Below are positions 6,778-15,088 of a stretch of DNA of 25,223 bases, in pieces. Source of the DNA: JAIBJN01 sp035461525 (GTDB lineage: Bacteria > Actinomycetota > Thermoleophilia > Gaiellales > Gaiellaceae); NCBI GenBank assembly GCA_035461525.1, contig DATHVD010000016.1:1-25223 (forward strand), given 5' to 3'. The translations under genes and the position numbers were made by a program. The notes under the pieces are model-generated. The model ran no database searches and was not told where the DNA came from. It was given only the letters and a program-made list of their open reading frames with translations. The first letter of the stretch is position 1, and every line of letters begins with the position of its first letter.

Positions 6778-7776
6778 ATGGCCGACGTCCGACCCCTGCT
6801 CCGCTCCGAGCTCCTTCCCCCGAGGACGCCGGCGCGGAGGCACCTGATCTCGATCTCCGACCTCACGCGCGAGGACGTCGAGCGGCTCCTCGCCCTCTCG
6901 CGCACGTTCTCCCGCTCCCTCGAGCGGGACGTGAAGAAGCTGCCGACGCTGCGCGGCCGCACGGTCGTGAACCTCTTCTTCGAGTCCTCGACGCGGACGT
7001 CCTCGAGCTTCGAGCTCGCTGCCAAGCGGCTCTCGGCGGACGTGATGTCGATCAAGTCCTCGGGCTCCGCCGTCGACAAGGGCGAGTCCCTCAAGGACAC
7101 GGTGCTGACGATCGCGGCCTACGACCCGGACGTGATCGTGATCCGGCACGCGCACATCGGCGCCCCGCACCTCACCGCGCGCTACACGGACGCGCACGTG
7201 GTCAACGCGGGCGACGGCAAGCACCAGCACCCGACACAGGCGCTCCTCGACCTCTACACGCTCGACGAGGAGCTGGGCGGGATCGAGGGGCTGCACGTCG
7301 CAATCGTCGGCGACGTCCTCCACTCGCGCGTCGCGCGCTCGAACGTGCAGGCGCTCGTCCTCATGGGCGCGCGCGTGACGCTCGTCGGGCCGCCGCCCCT
7401 GATCCCGCGCGGAATCGAGGCGATGGGCTGCGGGATCTCCCACGACATCCGCGACATCAAGGCCGCCGACGTCGTCTACGTCCTGCGCATGCAGCGGGAG
7501 CGCATGCTCGAGGGCGCCAACTACGTCCCCAGCCTGCGCGAGTACACGGCCCGCTGGGGCGTGACGCCCGACCGCGTCCGCCCGGGCCAGAAGATCATGC
7601 ATCCCGGCCCGATGAACCGCGGCGTCGAGATCGACCCGTCCGTCGCCGACGCCGCCGAGTCGCTGATCGAGCGCCAGGTGCGAAGCGGGCTCGTCGTCCG
7701 CATGGCAGTGCTCTATGACCTGCTTACGCAGGGCCCCGTCGAGGTCAAGGTCGCCGAGATCGAGGAGGTGGCGTAG
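6778..7776 (+). CDS. pyrB: Aspartate carbamoyltransferase catalytic subunit
   Basis: 332 residues. Joins carbamoyl phosphate and L-aspartate, the committed step of pyrimidine synthesis. The carbamoyl-phosphate loop FFESSTRTS is at residues 67-75, the second signature GDGKHQHPTQALLDLY at 147-162, and HPGPMNRGVEI near 280 is a further family landmark. The N-terminus has about 20 extra residues (VRPLLRSELLPPRTPARR) before RHLISISDLT, where most homologues begin. The ATG is 8 bases after pyrR, with only a weak GTGAGG as ribosome-binding sequence. No pyrI regulatory subunit is present. As in other PyrR-regulated operons, control is likely at expression level, with a catalytic trimer or a complex with the PyrC next door. 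Confidence 0.96.
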   Translation: MADVRPLLRSELLPPRTPARRHLISISDLTREDVERLLALSRTFSRSLERDVKKLPTLRGRTVVNLFFESSTRTSSSFELAAKRLSADVMSIKSSGSAVDKGESLKDTVLTIAAYDPDVIVIRHAHIGAPHLTARYTDAHVVNAGDGKHQHPTQALLDLYTLDEELGGIEGLHVAIVGDVLHSRVARSNVQALVLMGARVTLVGPPPLIPRGIEAMGCGISHDIRDIKAADVVYVLRMQRERMLEGANYVPSLREYTARWGVTPDRVRPGQKIMHPGPMNRGVEIDPSVADAAESLIERQVRSGLVVRMAVLYDLLTQGPVEVKVAEIEEVA

Positions 7777-9057
7777 GTGAGGCTCTTCGGAAAGAACAGC
7801 CGCAAGGACGATCTCGTCTTCGAAGGCGTGCGCGTCGTCGACCCGGGGCAGGGGATCGACGAGACCCTGACCGTCCGGGTCGAGGGCGGCGTGATCACGC
7901 AGGTCGAGCCGGCCGCAGGCGGCAACGGCAAGGTGCTGGCGCCGGCGTTCGTCGACCCGCACGTCCACCTGCGCACCCCGGGCCGGGAGGACGAGGAGGA
8001 CATCGCGTCCGGCACGCGCGCCGCTGCGGCGGGCGGGTACTGCGCCATCCTCGCCATGCCCAACACCGACCCAGTGGTGGACTCCGCCGCCGTCCTCGGC
8101 GCGCTCGTCGAGCAGGCGCAGGTGCAGGCGGAGGTGCCCGTCGGCTTCCTCGCCGCGATCACGAGGGGCCAGCAGGGGGGAGAGCTGACCGAGATGGTCG
8201 AGCTCTCCGAGCGCGGCGCCGCGGGCTTCACCGACGACGGCCGGCCCGTCGTCGCCCCGGGCCTCGTCCGCCGGGCCCTCCAGTACAGCGCCGCCGCCGG
8301 GCGGCCGGTCGCCGTCCACTGCGAGGAGCCGACCCTCTCGCGCGGCGGCCACGTCCACGAGGGCCTCGTCTCGGCGGAGCTCGGTTTCGGCGGCTACCCG
8401 TCCGTGGCCGAGAGCGTCATGGTCGCGCGCGACGTCTCCCTCGCCGCCTACGAGAAGCGGCCGCTCCACCTGCTCCACCTCTCCGCGCGCGAGTCAGTCG
8501 CCGAGCTGCGGCGGGCGCGGGAGGCGGGCGTGCCGGTGACCGCCGAGGTGACGCCGCACCACCTCTGCCTCACCGATGAGGCCGTCCGCAGCCTCGACCC
8601 GAACGTGAAGATGAACCCGCCGCTCCGCGCCGAGGCCGACCGCGCCGCGCTCGTCGAGGCGCTCCGCGACGGGACGATCGAGGCGATCGCCACCGACCAC
8701 GCCCCTCACGCCCGGCACGAGAAGGAGGTGCCGTTCGAGGAGGCGCCCTTCGGCGTCACCGGCCTCGAGACCGCCTTCTCCGCGCTCTACACGCAGCTCG
8801 TCGAGCCCGGCGTCCTCCCGCTCGCCACGCTGCTCGAGCGGATGAGCGCCGGCCCGGCGCGGATCTACGGCCTCGAGCCGCCGCGGATCGCCGCGGGAGC
8901 CCCCGCCAACCTGGTCCTCCTCGACCTCGACGCCGTCTGGCACGTGGACGAGGGCGGCTTCCGCTCGAAATCCGCCAACTCCTGGCTCCTCGGGTCGAAG
9001 CTCCGCGGGCGGGTTCTCCAGACGGTCGCGGCCGGCAAGCTGGTGCACTCCGCATGA
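7777..9057 (+). CDS. pyrC: Dihydroorotase
   Basis: 426 residues, class I dihydroorotase, which cyclises carbamoyl aspartate to dihydroorotate. The metal site is seen in DPHVHLRTPG (Asp60 to Gly69, with His62 and His64), further landmarks in VHCEEPTLSRGG and LHLLHLSARESV, KMNPPLR in the substrate loop, and ATDHAPHARHEKE with the catalytic Asp. The gene starts with GTG immediately after the pyrB stop, with GAGGAGG just upstream inside pyrB. The first ten residues (MRLFGKNSRK) are basic and look like an optional extension before the beta sheet begins. The end overlaps carA (ATGA). Confidence 0.95.
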   Translation: MRLFGKNSRKDDLVFEGVRVVDPGQGIDETLTVRVEGGVITQVEPAAGGNGKVLAPAFVDPHVHLRTPGREDEEDIASGTRAAAAGGYCAILAMPNTDPVVDSAAVLGALVEQAQVQAEVPVGFLAAITRGQQGGELTEMVELSERGAAGFTDDGRPVVAPGLVRRALQYSAAAGRPVAVHCEEPTLSRGGHVHEGLVSAELGFGGYPSVAESVMVARDVSLAAYEKRPLHLLHLSARESVAELRRAREAGVPVTAEVTPHHLCLTDEAVRSLDPNVKMNPPLRAEADRAALVEALRDGTIEAIATDHAPHARHEKEVPFEEAPFGVTGLETAFSALYTQLVEPGVLPLATLLERMSAGPARIYGLEPPRIAAGAPANLVLLDLDAVWHVDEGGFRSKSANSWLLGSKLRGRVLQTVAAGKLVHSA

Positions 9058-10097
9058 GCGGCTTCCTCGCCCTCGAGGACGGGACGGTCTTCCGAGGCCG
9101 CTCCGTCGGGGCGCTCGGCGTCGCTCACGGCGAGGCGGTCTTCACGACGGCGATGACTGGCTATCAGGAGGTCGTCACCGACCCGAGCTTCGCCGAGCAG
9201 CTCGTCGCCTTCACCGCGCCCCTGGTGGGGAACTACGGCGTCTCCCCCCAGCGCTCCGAATCGGCCGGGACGCACGCCCGGGCCGTGCTCATGCGCCGGG
9301 CGACGGGAGAGGACTGGCCGCGCTGGCTGCAGGGGCAGGGGATCGTCGCCCTCGAGGAGATCGACACGCGCGCGCTCGTCGTCAGGCTGCGAGAGCACGG
9401 CGCCATGCGCGCCGCCGCGGTCGCCGGGAGCGCCTCGGTAGAGGAGGTGCTCGCGGCCGTCCGCGCCGAGGCCAGGATGCAGGGCCGAGCGCTCGTCGCC
9501 GGCGTCTCGACCCCCGAGCCCTACCGCGCCGGCCGCGGGGCGACGCGCGTCGCGCTCCTCGACTACGGCTGCAAGCGGTCGATCCTCAACCGCCTCGCAG
9601 CTGCCGGCGTCGAGACGACCGTGTGGCCGCACTCGACGGACGCGGACACGATCCTCGCCTCGCGCCCCGCCGGCGTCCTCCTCTCCAACGGCCCCGGCGA
9701 CCCGGCCGCGCTCTCCGGCGAGGTCGGCGTCGTCCGCGGCCTCCTCGGGCGCGTGCCGATTCTCGGCATCTGCCTCGGCCACCAGCTCCTCGCGCTCGCG
9801 GCCGGCCTGGAGACGTTCAAGCTCCCCTTCGGCCACCGCGGCGCCAACCACCCCGTGCTCGAGCTGGCCACGAGCCGGGTGCTCGTCACGAGCCAGAACC
9901 ACGGCTTCGCGGTCCGCGGCGACGGCCCGGCCGTCACGCACGTCTCGCTCTACGACGGCACGGTCGAGGGGATCGCGCTTCCCGGCGAGCGCGCCCGCTC
10001 GCTCCAGTTCCACCCCGAGGCGGGCCCCGGCCCGCACGACGCCTGGCCCGAGATCCAGGCCTGGGTCGAGGAGATCGGCTATGCCGCGGCGGCGTGA
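9054..10097 (+). CDS. carA: Carbamoyl phosphate synthase small (glutaminase) subunit
   Basis: 347 residues, somewhat shorter than the E. coli subunit (about 380). Hydrolyses glutamine to deliver ammonia to CarB. The N-terminal domain begins FLALEDGTVFRGRSVG and contains MTGYQEVVTDPSF; the class I glutamine amidotransferase domain has the nucleophile Cys240 in ILGICLGHQLLAL and the partner residues His320 and Glu322 in LQFHPEAGPGPHDA. GNYGVSP and SNGPGDP are standard CarA motifs. The ATG overlaps the pyrC stop by four bases, and the 3' end overlaps carB by 17 bases, so the two subunits are translationally coupled. Confidence 0.96.
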   Translation: MSGFLALEDGTVFRGRSVGALGVAHGEAVFTTAMTGYQEVVTDPSFAEQLVAFTAPLVGNYGVSPQRSESAGTHARAVLMRRATGEDWPRWLQGQGIVALEEIDTRALVVRLREHGAMRAAAVAGSASVEEVLAAVRAEARMQGRALVAGVSTPEPYRAGRGATRVALLDYGCKRSILNRLAAAGVETTVWPHSTDADTILASRPAGVLLSNGPGDPAALSGEVGVVRGLLGRVPILGICLGHQLLALAAGLETFKLPFGHRGANHPVLELATSRVLVTSQNHGFAVRGDGPAVTHVSLYDGTVEGIALPGERARSLQFHPEAGPGPHDAWPEIQAWVEEIGYAAAA

Positions 10098-13000
10098 CCT
10101 GACCTCCATCTGCGTGCTCGGCTCCGGCCCGATCGTGATCGGGCAGGCCTGCGAGTTCGACTACGCCGGCAGCCAGGCGCTCAAGGTCCTCCGTGCGGAG
10201 GGCTTCCGGACGATCGTCGTCAACTCGAACCCTGCCACGATCATGACCGACCCCGGCTTCGCCGACCGCACGTACGTCGAGCCGCTCGACCTCGAGAGCG
10301 TGACGGCGGTGCTCGAGCGCGAGCGCCCGGACGCGCTCCTCCCGACGCTCGGCGGCGGCACGGCGCTCGACCTCGCGCGGCAGCTCTTCGAGGAGGGCGT
10401 CCTCGACGACCTCGGGATCGAGCTCGTCGGCGCGAGCTACGACGCGATCCGGCGCGCCGAGGATCGGGGGCTCTTCCGCGAGACGATGGAGTCCGTCGGG
10501 CTGCGCGTCCCCGAGAGCCTGGTCGTCACGAGCCTCGCCGAGCTCCCTCGCGACGTCGCCTTCCCGGTCATCCTCCGCCCGGCCTTCACCCTCGGCGGGC
10601 ACGGCGGCGGCACGGCCGGCTCGCCGGAGGAGCTCGAGCGCCTGCTCGAGCGCGCGCTCGACGAGAGCCCGGTCGGGCAGGTGCTCGTCGAGGAGTCGCT
10701 CCACGGGTGGGACGAGTTCGAGCTCGAGGTGATGCGCGACGCGCGCGACAACGTCGTCGTCGTCTGCTCGATCGAGAACCTCGACCCGATGGGCGTCCAC
10801 ACGGGCGACTCCGTCACGGTGGCCCCCCAGATGACCCTCCCCGACGAGGCCTTCCAGGAGCTCCGCGACGCGGCCGCCGCCGTCATCCGCGCGGTCGGCG
10901 TCGAGACTGGCGGCTCCAACATCCAGTTCGCGCGCGAGCGGGAGAGCGGGGACCTGCGGGTGATCGAGATGAATCCGCGAGTCTCCCGCTCCTCGGCACT
11001 CGCCAGCAAGGCGACCGGCTACCCGATTGCCAAGGTCGCCGCGAAGCTCGCGGTCGGCTACACGCTCGACGAGATCCCCAACGACCTGACGCGGACGACG
11101 CCCGCGAGCTTCGAGCCGACCCTCGACTACGTCGTCGTCAAGTTCCCGCGCTTCGCCTTCGAGAAGTTCCCCGGCGCCGACGCGACGCTCGGCACGCAGA
11201 TGAAGTCGGTGGGCGAGGCGATGGGCATCGGGCGTACCTTCACGGAGGCGTTCCTGAAGGCGATGCGCTCCCGCGAGCTCGAGGCGGGCTCGCCGACGCC
11301 CTGGGCGTCGCTCGACGCGCTCCCCGCCGGCGTGCACCCGTGGTTCCGGGCAGAGCTCGAGCGCGCGCGGAGCCTCGTCCGCTCGACGCGGGCCTGCTCC
11401 GACATGGTCGCCGAGGACTGGCTGCGGCTGAAGCGGGCCGGCTGGTCGGACGCCGACCTCGCCGAGGCCTGGGGGACGGACGAGGACGCGGTCCGGATCG
11501 CGCGCCGCTCCTGGGGCGTCCGCCCGAGCTACCGCCGCGTCGACTCCTGCGCGGCCGAGGTCGAGGCGGCCTCGAACTACCTCTACTCCACGTGGGGGGA
11601 GGAGGACGAGGTGCGCCCCGACGGCGGTCGGCCGCGCGCCGTCATCCTCGGCTCCGGGCCGAACCGGATCGGCCAGGGGATCGAGTTCGACTACTGCTGT
11701 GTCCACGCGGCGCAGACCTTCCGCGCGCTCGGCTTCGAGACGGTGATGGTCAACTGCAACCCCGAGACCGTCTCCACCGACTACGACGTGTCCGACCGGC
11801 TCTACTTCGAGCCGCTCCGCACCGAGGAGGTGCTGGAGATCTGCGACCGCGAGCAGCCCGTCGGGGTCGTGATTCAGTTCGGCGGCCAGACGCCCCTCAA
11901 GCTCGCGCGCGCGCTCGAGGAGGCAGGCCACCGCATCCTCGGGACGCCCTACGACGCCGTCGACCTCGCCGAGGATCGCGAGCGCTTCGCCTCGCTCTGC
12001 GACGGGCTCGGCGTCGCCGTGCCCGAGTGGGGCGTTGCCGACGACGCGGCCGGGGCCGTCGAGGTTGCGGAGCGGTTCGGCTATCCGGTGCTCGTGCGCC
12101 CCTCCTACGTTCTGGGAGGCCGCCAGATGCGCGTCTGCTACGGGCCGGAGGACGTGGCCCGGTCAGCCGAGGGGTGCGGTCGCGTGCTCGTCGACCGCTT
12201 CCTCGAGAGCGCCGTCGAGATCGACGTGGACGCCCTCTGCGACGGGGAGGAGACGTGGGTCGCGGCGGTCATGGAGCACGTCGAGGAGGCCGGCGTCCAC
12301 TCGGGCGACTCCTCGTGCGTCCTCCCGCCGGCCGGGCTGCCGCCGGCGCTCCTCCGCGAGTGCCAGGACGTCGTCACGCGCCTCGCACCCGCCCTCGGAG
12401 TCGTCGGGCTCATCAACGTCCAGCTCGCGCTGCACGAGGGCCGCCTCTTCGTCCTCGAGGCGAACCCGCGCGCCTCCCGCACGGTGCCCTTCGCCTCCAA
12501 GGCCCTCGGCGTCAACCTCGTCGACGCCGCCTGCCGCCTTGTCGTGGGCGCGCCCGTGTCCTCCCTGGACACGCCCATTAGCCAGGCTCGCGGGCACGTC
12601 TCGGTAAAGGCGTCCGTCTTTCCGTTCGCCCGCTTCCCGGGCGCCGACCCCGTGCTCGGGCCGGAGATGCGCTCCACGGGGGAGGTGATGGCGAGCGCCG
12701 CCGACTTCCCGACCGCGTTCGCCCGGGCCGAGCGGGCCGCAGGGCGAGCGCTCCCGCGGGCGGGAACCGTCTTCCTCTCCGTGCGCGACGCGGACAAGCA
12801 GGCCGCGGTCGAGCTCGGCCGCCGGCTCGACGCGCTCGGCTTCGCGCTCTGCGCCACGGGCGGGACGGCCGGCGCGCTCGCCGCCGCGGGCCTCGCCGTC
12901 ACGGGCGTCCGCAAGGTGACGGAGGAGGGGGAGGGGGCGACGGTCGTCGACCTCGTCCGCCGGCGCCGCGTCGACCTCGTCGTCAACGCGCCCGCCGGCA

Positions 13001-13164
13001 GGGGCGCCCGCTCGGACGGCTACCTCATCCGCGAGGCCGCGCTCGTCGCCCGCGTCCCGTGCGTCACGACCATGGCCGGGGCCGCCGCGGCCGTCGAGGC
13101 GATCGCCCGTGCGACCTCGGGCGAGGCCCTCTCGCTCCAGGAACGTGTCGCACGCCCGGCTTAG
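10081..13164 (+). CDS. carB: Carbamoyl phosphate synthase large subunit
   Basis: 1,027 residues, a little shorter than the usual 1,060-1,075. Two homologous ATP-grasp halves make carbamoyl phosphate from bicarbonate, ammonia and two ATP. The first half opens VLGSGPIVIGQACEFDYAG and carries HTGDSVTVAPQMTL; the second opens LGSGPNRIGQGIEFDYCC and carries NCNPETVSTDYDVSDRLYF and VHSGDSSCVLPP. The C-terminal allosteric MGS-like domain (about 895-1027) keeps ALCATGGTAGALAAAG, the pocket that binds UMP or ornithine in E. coli, so feedback by a pyrimidine nucleotide is plausible. The start overlaps carA by 17 bases and GAGGAG lies 8 bases before the ATG. The 3' end overlaps pyrK by 20 bases. Confidence 0.97.
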   Translation: MPRRRDLTSICVLGSGPIVIGQACEFDYAGSQALKVLRAEGFRTIVVNSNPATIMTDPGFADRTYVEPLDLESVTAVLERERPDALLPTLGGGTALDLARQLFEEGVLDDLGIELVGASYDAIRRAEDRGLFRETMESVGLRVPESLVVTSLAELPRDVAFPVILRPAFTLGGHGGGTAGSPEELERLLERALDESPVGQVLVEESLHGWDEFELEVMRDARDNVVVVCSIENLDPMGVHTGDSVTVAPQMTLPDEAFQELRDAAAAVIRAVGVETGGSNIQFARERESGDLRVIEMNPRVSRSSALASKATGYPIAKVAAKLAVGYTLDEIPNDLTRTTPASFEPTLDYVVVKFPRFAFEKFPGADATLGTQMKSVGEAMGIGRTFTEAFLKAMRSRELEAGSPTPWASLDALPAGVHPWFRAELERARSLVRSTRACSDMVAEDWLRLKRAGWSDADLAEAWGTDEDAVRIARRSWGVRPSYRRVDSCAAEVEAASNYLYSTWGEEDEVRPDGGRPRAVILGSGPNRIGQGIEFDYCCVHAAQTFRALGFETVMVNCNPETVSTDYDVSDRLYFEPLRTEEVLEICDREQPVGVVIQFGGQTPLKLARALEEAGHRILGTPYDAVDLAEDRERFASLCDGLGVAVPEWGVADDAAGAVEVAERFGYPVLVRPSYVLGGRQMRVCYGPEDVARSAEGCGRVLVDRFLESAVEIDVDALCDGEETWVAAVMEHVEEAGVHSGDSSCVLPPAGLPPALLRECQDVVTRLAPALGVVGLINVQLALHEGRLFVLEANPRASRTVPFASKALGVNLVDAACRLVVGAPVSSLDTPISQARGHVSVKASVFPFARFPGADPVLGPEMRSTGEVMASAADFPTAFARAERAAGRALPRAGTVFLSVRDADKQAAVELGRRLDALGFALCATGGTAGALAAAGLAVTGVRKVTEEGEGATVVDLVRRRRVDLVVNAPAGRGARSDGYLIREAALVARVPCVTTMAGAAAAVEAIARATSGEALSLQERVARPA

Positions 13165-13849
13165 CGTCGTCCGGGTCGAGCCCGTCGGCCCGTACAGCCT
13201 CGTCCGCCTGCGGCGAGGCGCGGTCGACCCCGGCGTCCCCGGGCAGTTCTTCATGCTCCGACCGCGCGGCGTGCTGCTCCCGCGGCCGATGAGCCTCTGC
13301 CTCGCCCCGCCCGGGGAGCTCGGGTTCCTCGTCGACCCGATCGGTCCCGGCACGCGAGCGCTCACGGAGCTCGGGCACGGGGAGGAGGTGGACGTCCTCG
13401 GCCCGCTCGGGAACGGCTTCCGGCTCGACGTGGCCCGGCCGCTCCTCGTCGGCGGCGGCATCGGCATCGCGCCCTTCCCGTACCTCGCCGAGCGCCTCGG
13501 TGGGCCGCCGGCTCTCCTCGGCTTCCGTACGGCGCGCCACGCGGAGGCCGCCGTCCTCGTGCCCAACGCCCAGGCCGTCCTCGAGCCGGCGCTCGTCACC
13601 GAAGCGCTCGAGCCGGGGCGCGACGTCCTCGCCTGCGGGCCGGAGCCGATGCTCGAGGCCGTGCGGCGGCTCGCCCCGGACGCCCAGCTCGCCTGGGAGG
13701 CGCCGATGGCCTGCGGCTACGGAGCGTGCTACGGCTGCGCCGTCCGCATCGACGGCCGGCTCGCGCGCCTCTGCGTCGAGGGCCCCGTCCTCGGCGGACG
13801 CGTCCCGGCGCCGGGCACGAGGACGCATCCGGTGGAGGCGGTCGCGTGA
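13145..13849 (+). CDS. pyrK: Dihydroorotate dehydrogenase electron-transfer subunit (FAD, 2Fe-2S)
   Basis: 234 residues. Passes electrons from dihydroorotate oxidation in PyrD to NAD through FAD and an iron-sulfur cluster. Seen: FAD-binding RPMSLCLAPP (47-56), an NAD-domain glycine motif LLVGGGIGIAPF (100-111), ACGPEPML (163-170), and the cluster ligands Cys190, Cys195, Cys198 and Cys210 in MACGYGACYGCAV and LCVEGPV. I chose GTG 13145 because the protein then begins SHARLSVVRVEPVG, where homologues start; the frame is open upstream only inside carB. The end overlaps pyrD (GTGA). Its presence marks the dehydrogenase as class 1B. Confidence 0.93.
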   Translation: MSHARLSVVRVEPVGPYSLVRLRRGAVDPGVPGQFFMLRPRGVLLPRPMSLCLAPPGELGFLVDPIGPGTRALTELGHGEEVDVLGPLGNGFRLDVARPLLVGGGIGIAPFPYLAERLGGPPALLGFRTARHAEAAVLVPNAQAVLEPALVTEALEPGRDVLACGPEPMLEAVRRLAPDAQLAWEAPMACGYGACYGCAVRIDGRLARLCVEGPVLGGRVPAPGTRTHPVEAVA

Positions 13850-14730
13850 TCCTCAACGCCTCCGGCTGTCTCGACGCCCTGGCCGCTCCCGACGTCGCGC
13901 GCACGCTCGACGCCTTCGTGACGAAGACCGTGACGCCCCTTCCCCGCGAGGGGAACGCGCCCGTTCGCATCGCCGAGGCCGAGGTGGGGATGCTGAACTC
14001 GATCGGCCTGGCGAACCCCGGCATCGACGCGTTCATCGCCGACCACCTGCCCCGGCTCCTCGAGCTCGGCCCGCCGGTCTGGGTCTCGGTCGGCGGCTTC
14101 GCCGCGGCCGACTACGCGGAGCTCTGCGCCCGTCTTGACCGCACCGACGCTGCCGTCCGCGAGCTCAACCTCTCCTGCCCGAACGTCGCCGCCCCCGAGG
14201 ACGAGGTATCAGCCGTCGTCGCCGCCGCCCGGGCCGTGACGACGAAGCCTCTCTACGCCAAGCTCTCGCCGGCGCTCCCCGACCTGCCGGCCGTCGCCCG
14301 TGCCGCCGCCGAGTCGGGCGCCGACGGGCTCTCGCTCGTGAACACGATCCGCGGGCTGGCCCTCGACCCGGCGACGCTGCGACCGCGCCTCTCGACGGCT
14401 GTCGGGGGCCTCTCCGGGCCGGCCCTCAGGCCCGTCGCGCTCGCGGCCGTCTACGCCTGCTACCGCGCGACCGGGCTCCCGATCGTCGGCATGGGCGGCG
14501 TCGAGACCGGGCGCGACGCCCTCGACCTGATCGCCGCCGGCGCCTCCGCCGTGGCCGTCGGGACGGCGCTCTTCGCCGACCCCGGCGCCCCCGCCCGCAT
14601 CCGCGCGGAGCTCGCCGCGGAAGCCGCCGGGCGAGGCTTCGCGGACCCGCTCGCCGCCCGCGGCACCGCCCACGAGGAGGGTCCGCGCGCCTCTCGGAGG
14701 CCCGCCGAGAGGGTCCGCTTGAAGCTCTGA
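13846..14730 (+). CDS. pyrD: Dihydroorotate dehydrogenase class 1B catalytic subunit
   Basis: 294 residues, FMN-dependent oxidation of dihydroorotate to orotate. The catalytic Cys111 of class 1 enzymes lies in ELNLSCPN. Other motifs: FVTKTVTPLPREGN (24-37), MLNSIGLANPGI (49-60), AKLSP, SLVNTIRG and VGMGGVETGRDALDLIAAGA. The start is the GTG overlapping the pyrK stop. From it the protein begins directly VILNASGCLD, so the usual N-terminal beta hairpin (family pattern around 'L-LKNPV' before the ASG motif) is missing; the frame upstream does not supply it. The last 35 residues are Arg/Ala-rich with weak similarity to the family, and a strong RNA hairpin lies in these last codons. Last gene of the pyr operon. 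Confidence 0.93.
   Translation: MILNASGCLDALAAPDVARTLDAFVTKTVTPLPREGNAPVRIAEAEVGMLNSIGLANPGIDAFIADHLPRLLELGPPVWVSVGGFAAADYAELCARLDRTDAAVRELNLSCPNVAAPEDEVSAVVAAARAVTTKPLYAKLSPALPDLPAVARAAAESGADGLSLVNTIRGLALDPATLRPRLSTAVGGLSGPALRPVALAAVYACYRATGLPIVGMGGVETGRDALDLIAAGASAVAVGTALFADPGAPARIRAELAAEAAGRGFADPLAARGTAHEEGPRASRRPAERVRLKL
14690..14712 (+). terminator. Hairpin in the last codons of pyrD, ahead of the mihF promoter
   Basis: CCTCTCGG (14690-14697) and CCGAGAGG (14705-14712) make a perfect 8-bp stem with a 7-base loop, ending 18 bases before the pyrD stop and 6 bases before the mihF -35 box. There is no T-run. The position between two transcription units suggests a U-less terminator or 3'-end stabiliser; this is inference. 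Confidence 0.38.
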
Positions 14731-14746
14731 GGGGCGCTGTTAGAAT
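14719..14746 (+). promoter_or_regulatory. Promoter of mihF (inside the pyrD 3' end)
   Basis: TTGAAG (14719-14724), a 16-base spacer and TAGAAT (14741-14746). The -10 box ends 8 bases before the mihF ATG, so the transcript should be leaderless or carry only one to three leader bases. It allows mihF-gmk-rpoZ-coaBC to be transcribed independently of pyrimidine control. Confidence 0.62.
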
Positions 14747-14754
14747 GCCGCGCC

Positions 14755-15084
14755 ATGCAGGGCACCAAGACGCAGGTCCAGGCGCCGCTCCGTTCCCTGG
14801 ATCAGCGGATGGACGCTCTCCGCCGGGCCAACGAGATCCGCGTCAAGCGGGCAAAGCTGAAGAAGGACCTGAAGTCCGGCGACGAGCAGATCGAGTCCAT
14901 CCTGCGCGATCCGCCGGAGTACGTGGAGACTGCGAAGGTCTTCGACATCCTCATGGCCGTGCCCAAGTTCGGGCGCGTCAAGGCCGCCCGTTTCCTCAAT
15001 CAGTGCCGGATCAGCCAGTCGAAGACCGTCGGCGGCCTCTCGGAGCGCCAGCGCGCCGAGCTGGTCGCGCTGCTGCGCCGCTGA
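14755..15084 (+). CDS. mihF: Actinobacterial integration host factor (mIHF)
   Basis: 109 residues, basic, with no similarity to the HU/IHF fold of Proteobacteria. The N-terminal helix LRSLDQRMDALRRANEIRVK and the charged stretch RAKLKKDLKSGDEQIESIL are followed by VFDILMAVPKFGRVKAARFL, the helix-turn-helix/H2TH-like DNA-binding part typical of actinobacterial IHF, ending LSERQRAELVALLRR. It is a nucleoid protein that binds and bends DNA and is essential in mycobacteria. The position just before gmk is the canonical one in actinobacteria and is the strongest phylum marker in this window. The ATG follows a leaderless-type promoter. Confidence 0.95.
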   Translation: MQGTKTQVQAPLRSLDQRMDALRRANEIRVKRAKLKKDLKSGDEQIESILRDPPEYVETAKVFDILMAVPKFGRVKAARFLNQCRISQSKTVGGLSERQRAELVALLRR

Positions 15085-15088
15085 CGCC

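Noticed and set aside
13953..13966. GAAC-N6-GTTC in pyrD, looking like a second LexA box.
   Set aside because: The spacer is 6 rather than 4 bases and it lies deep in coding sequence with no promoter.
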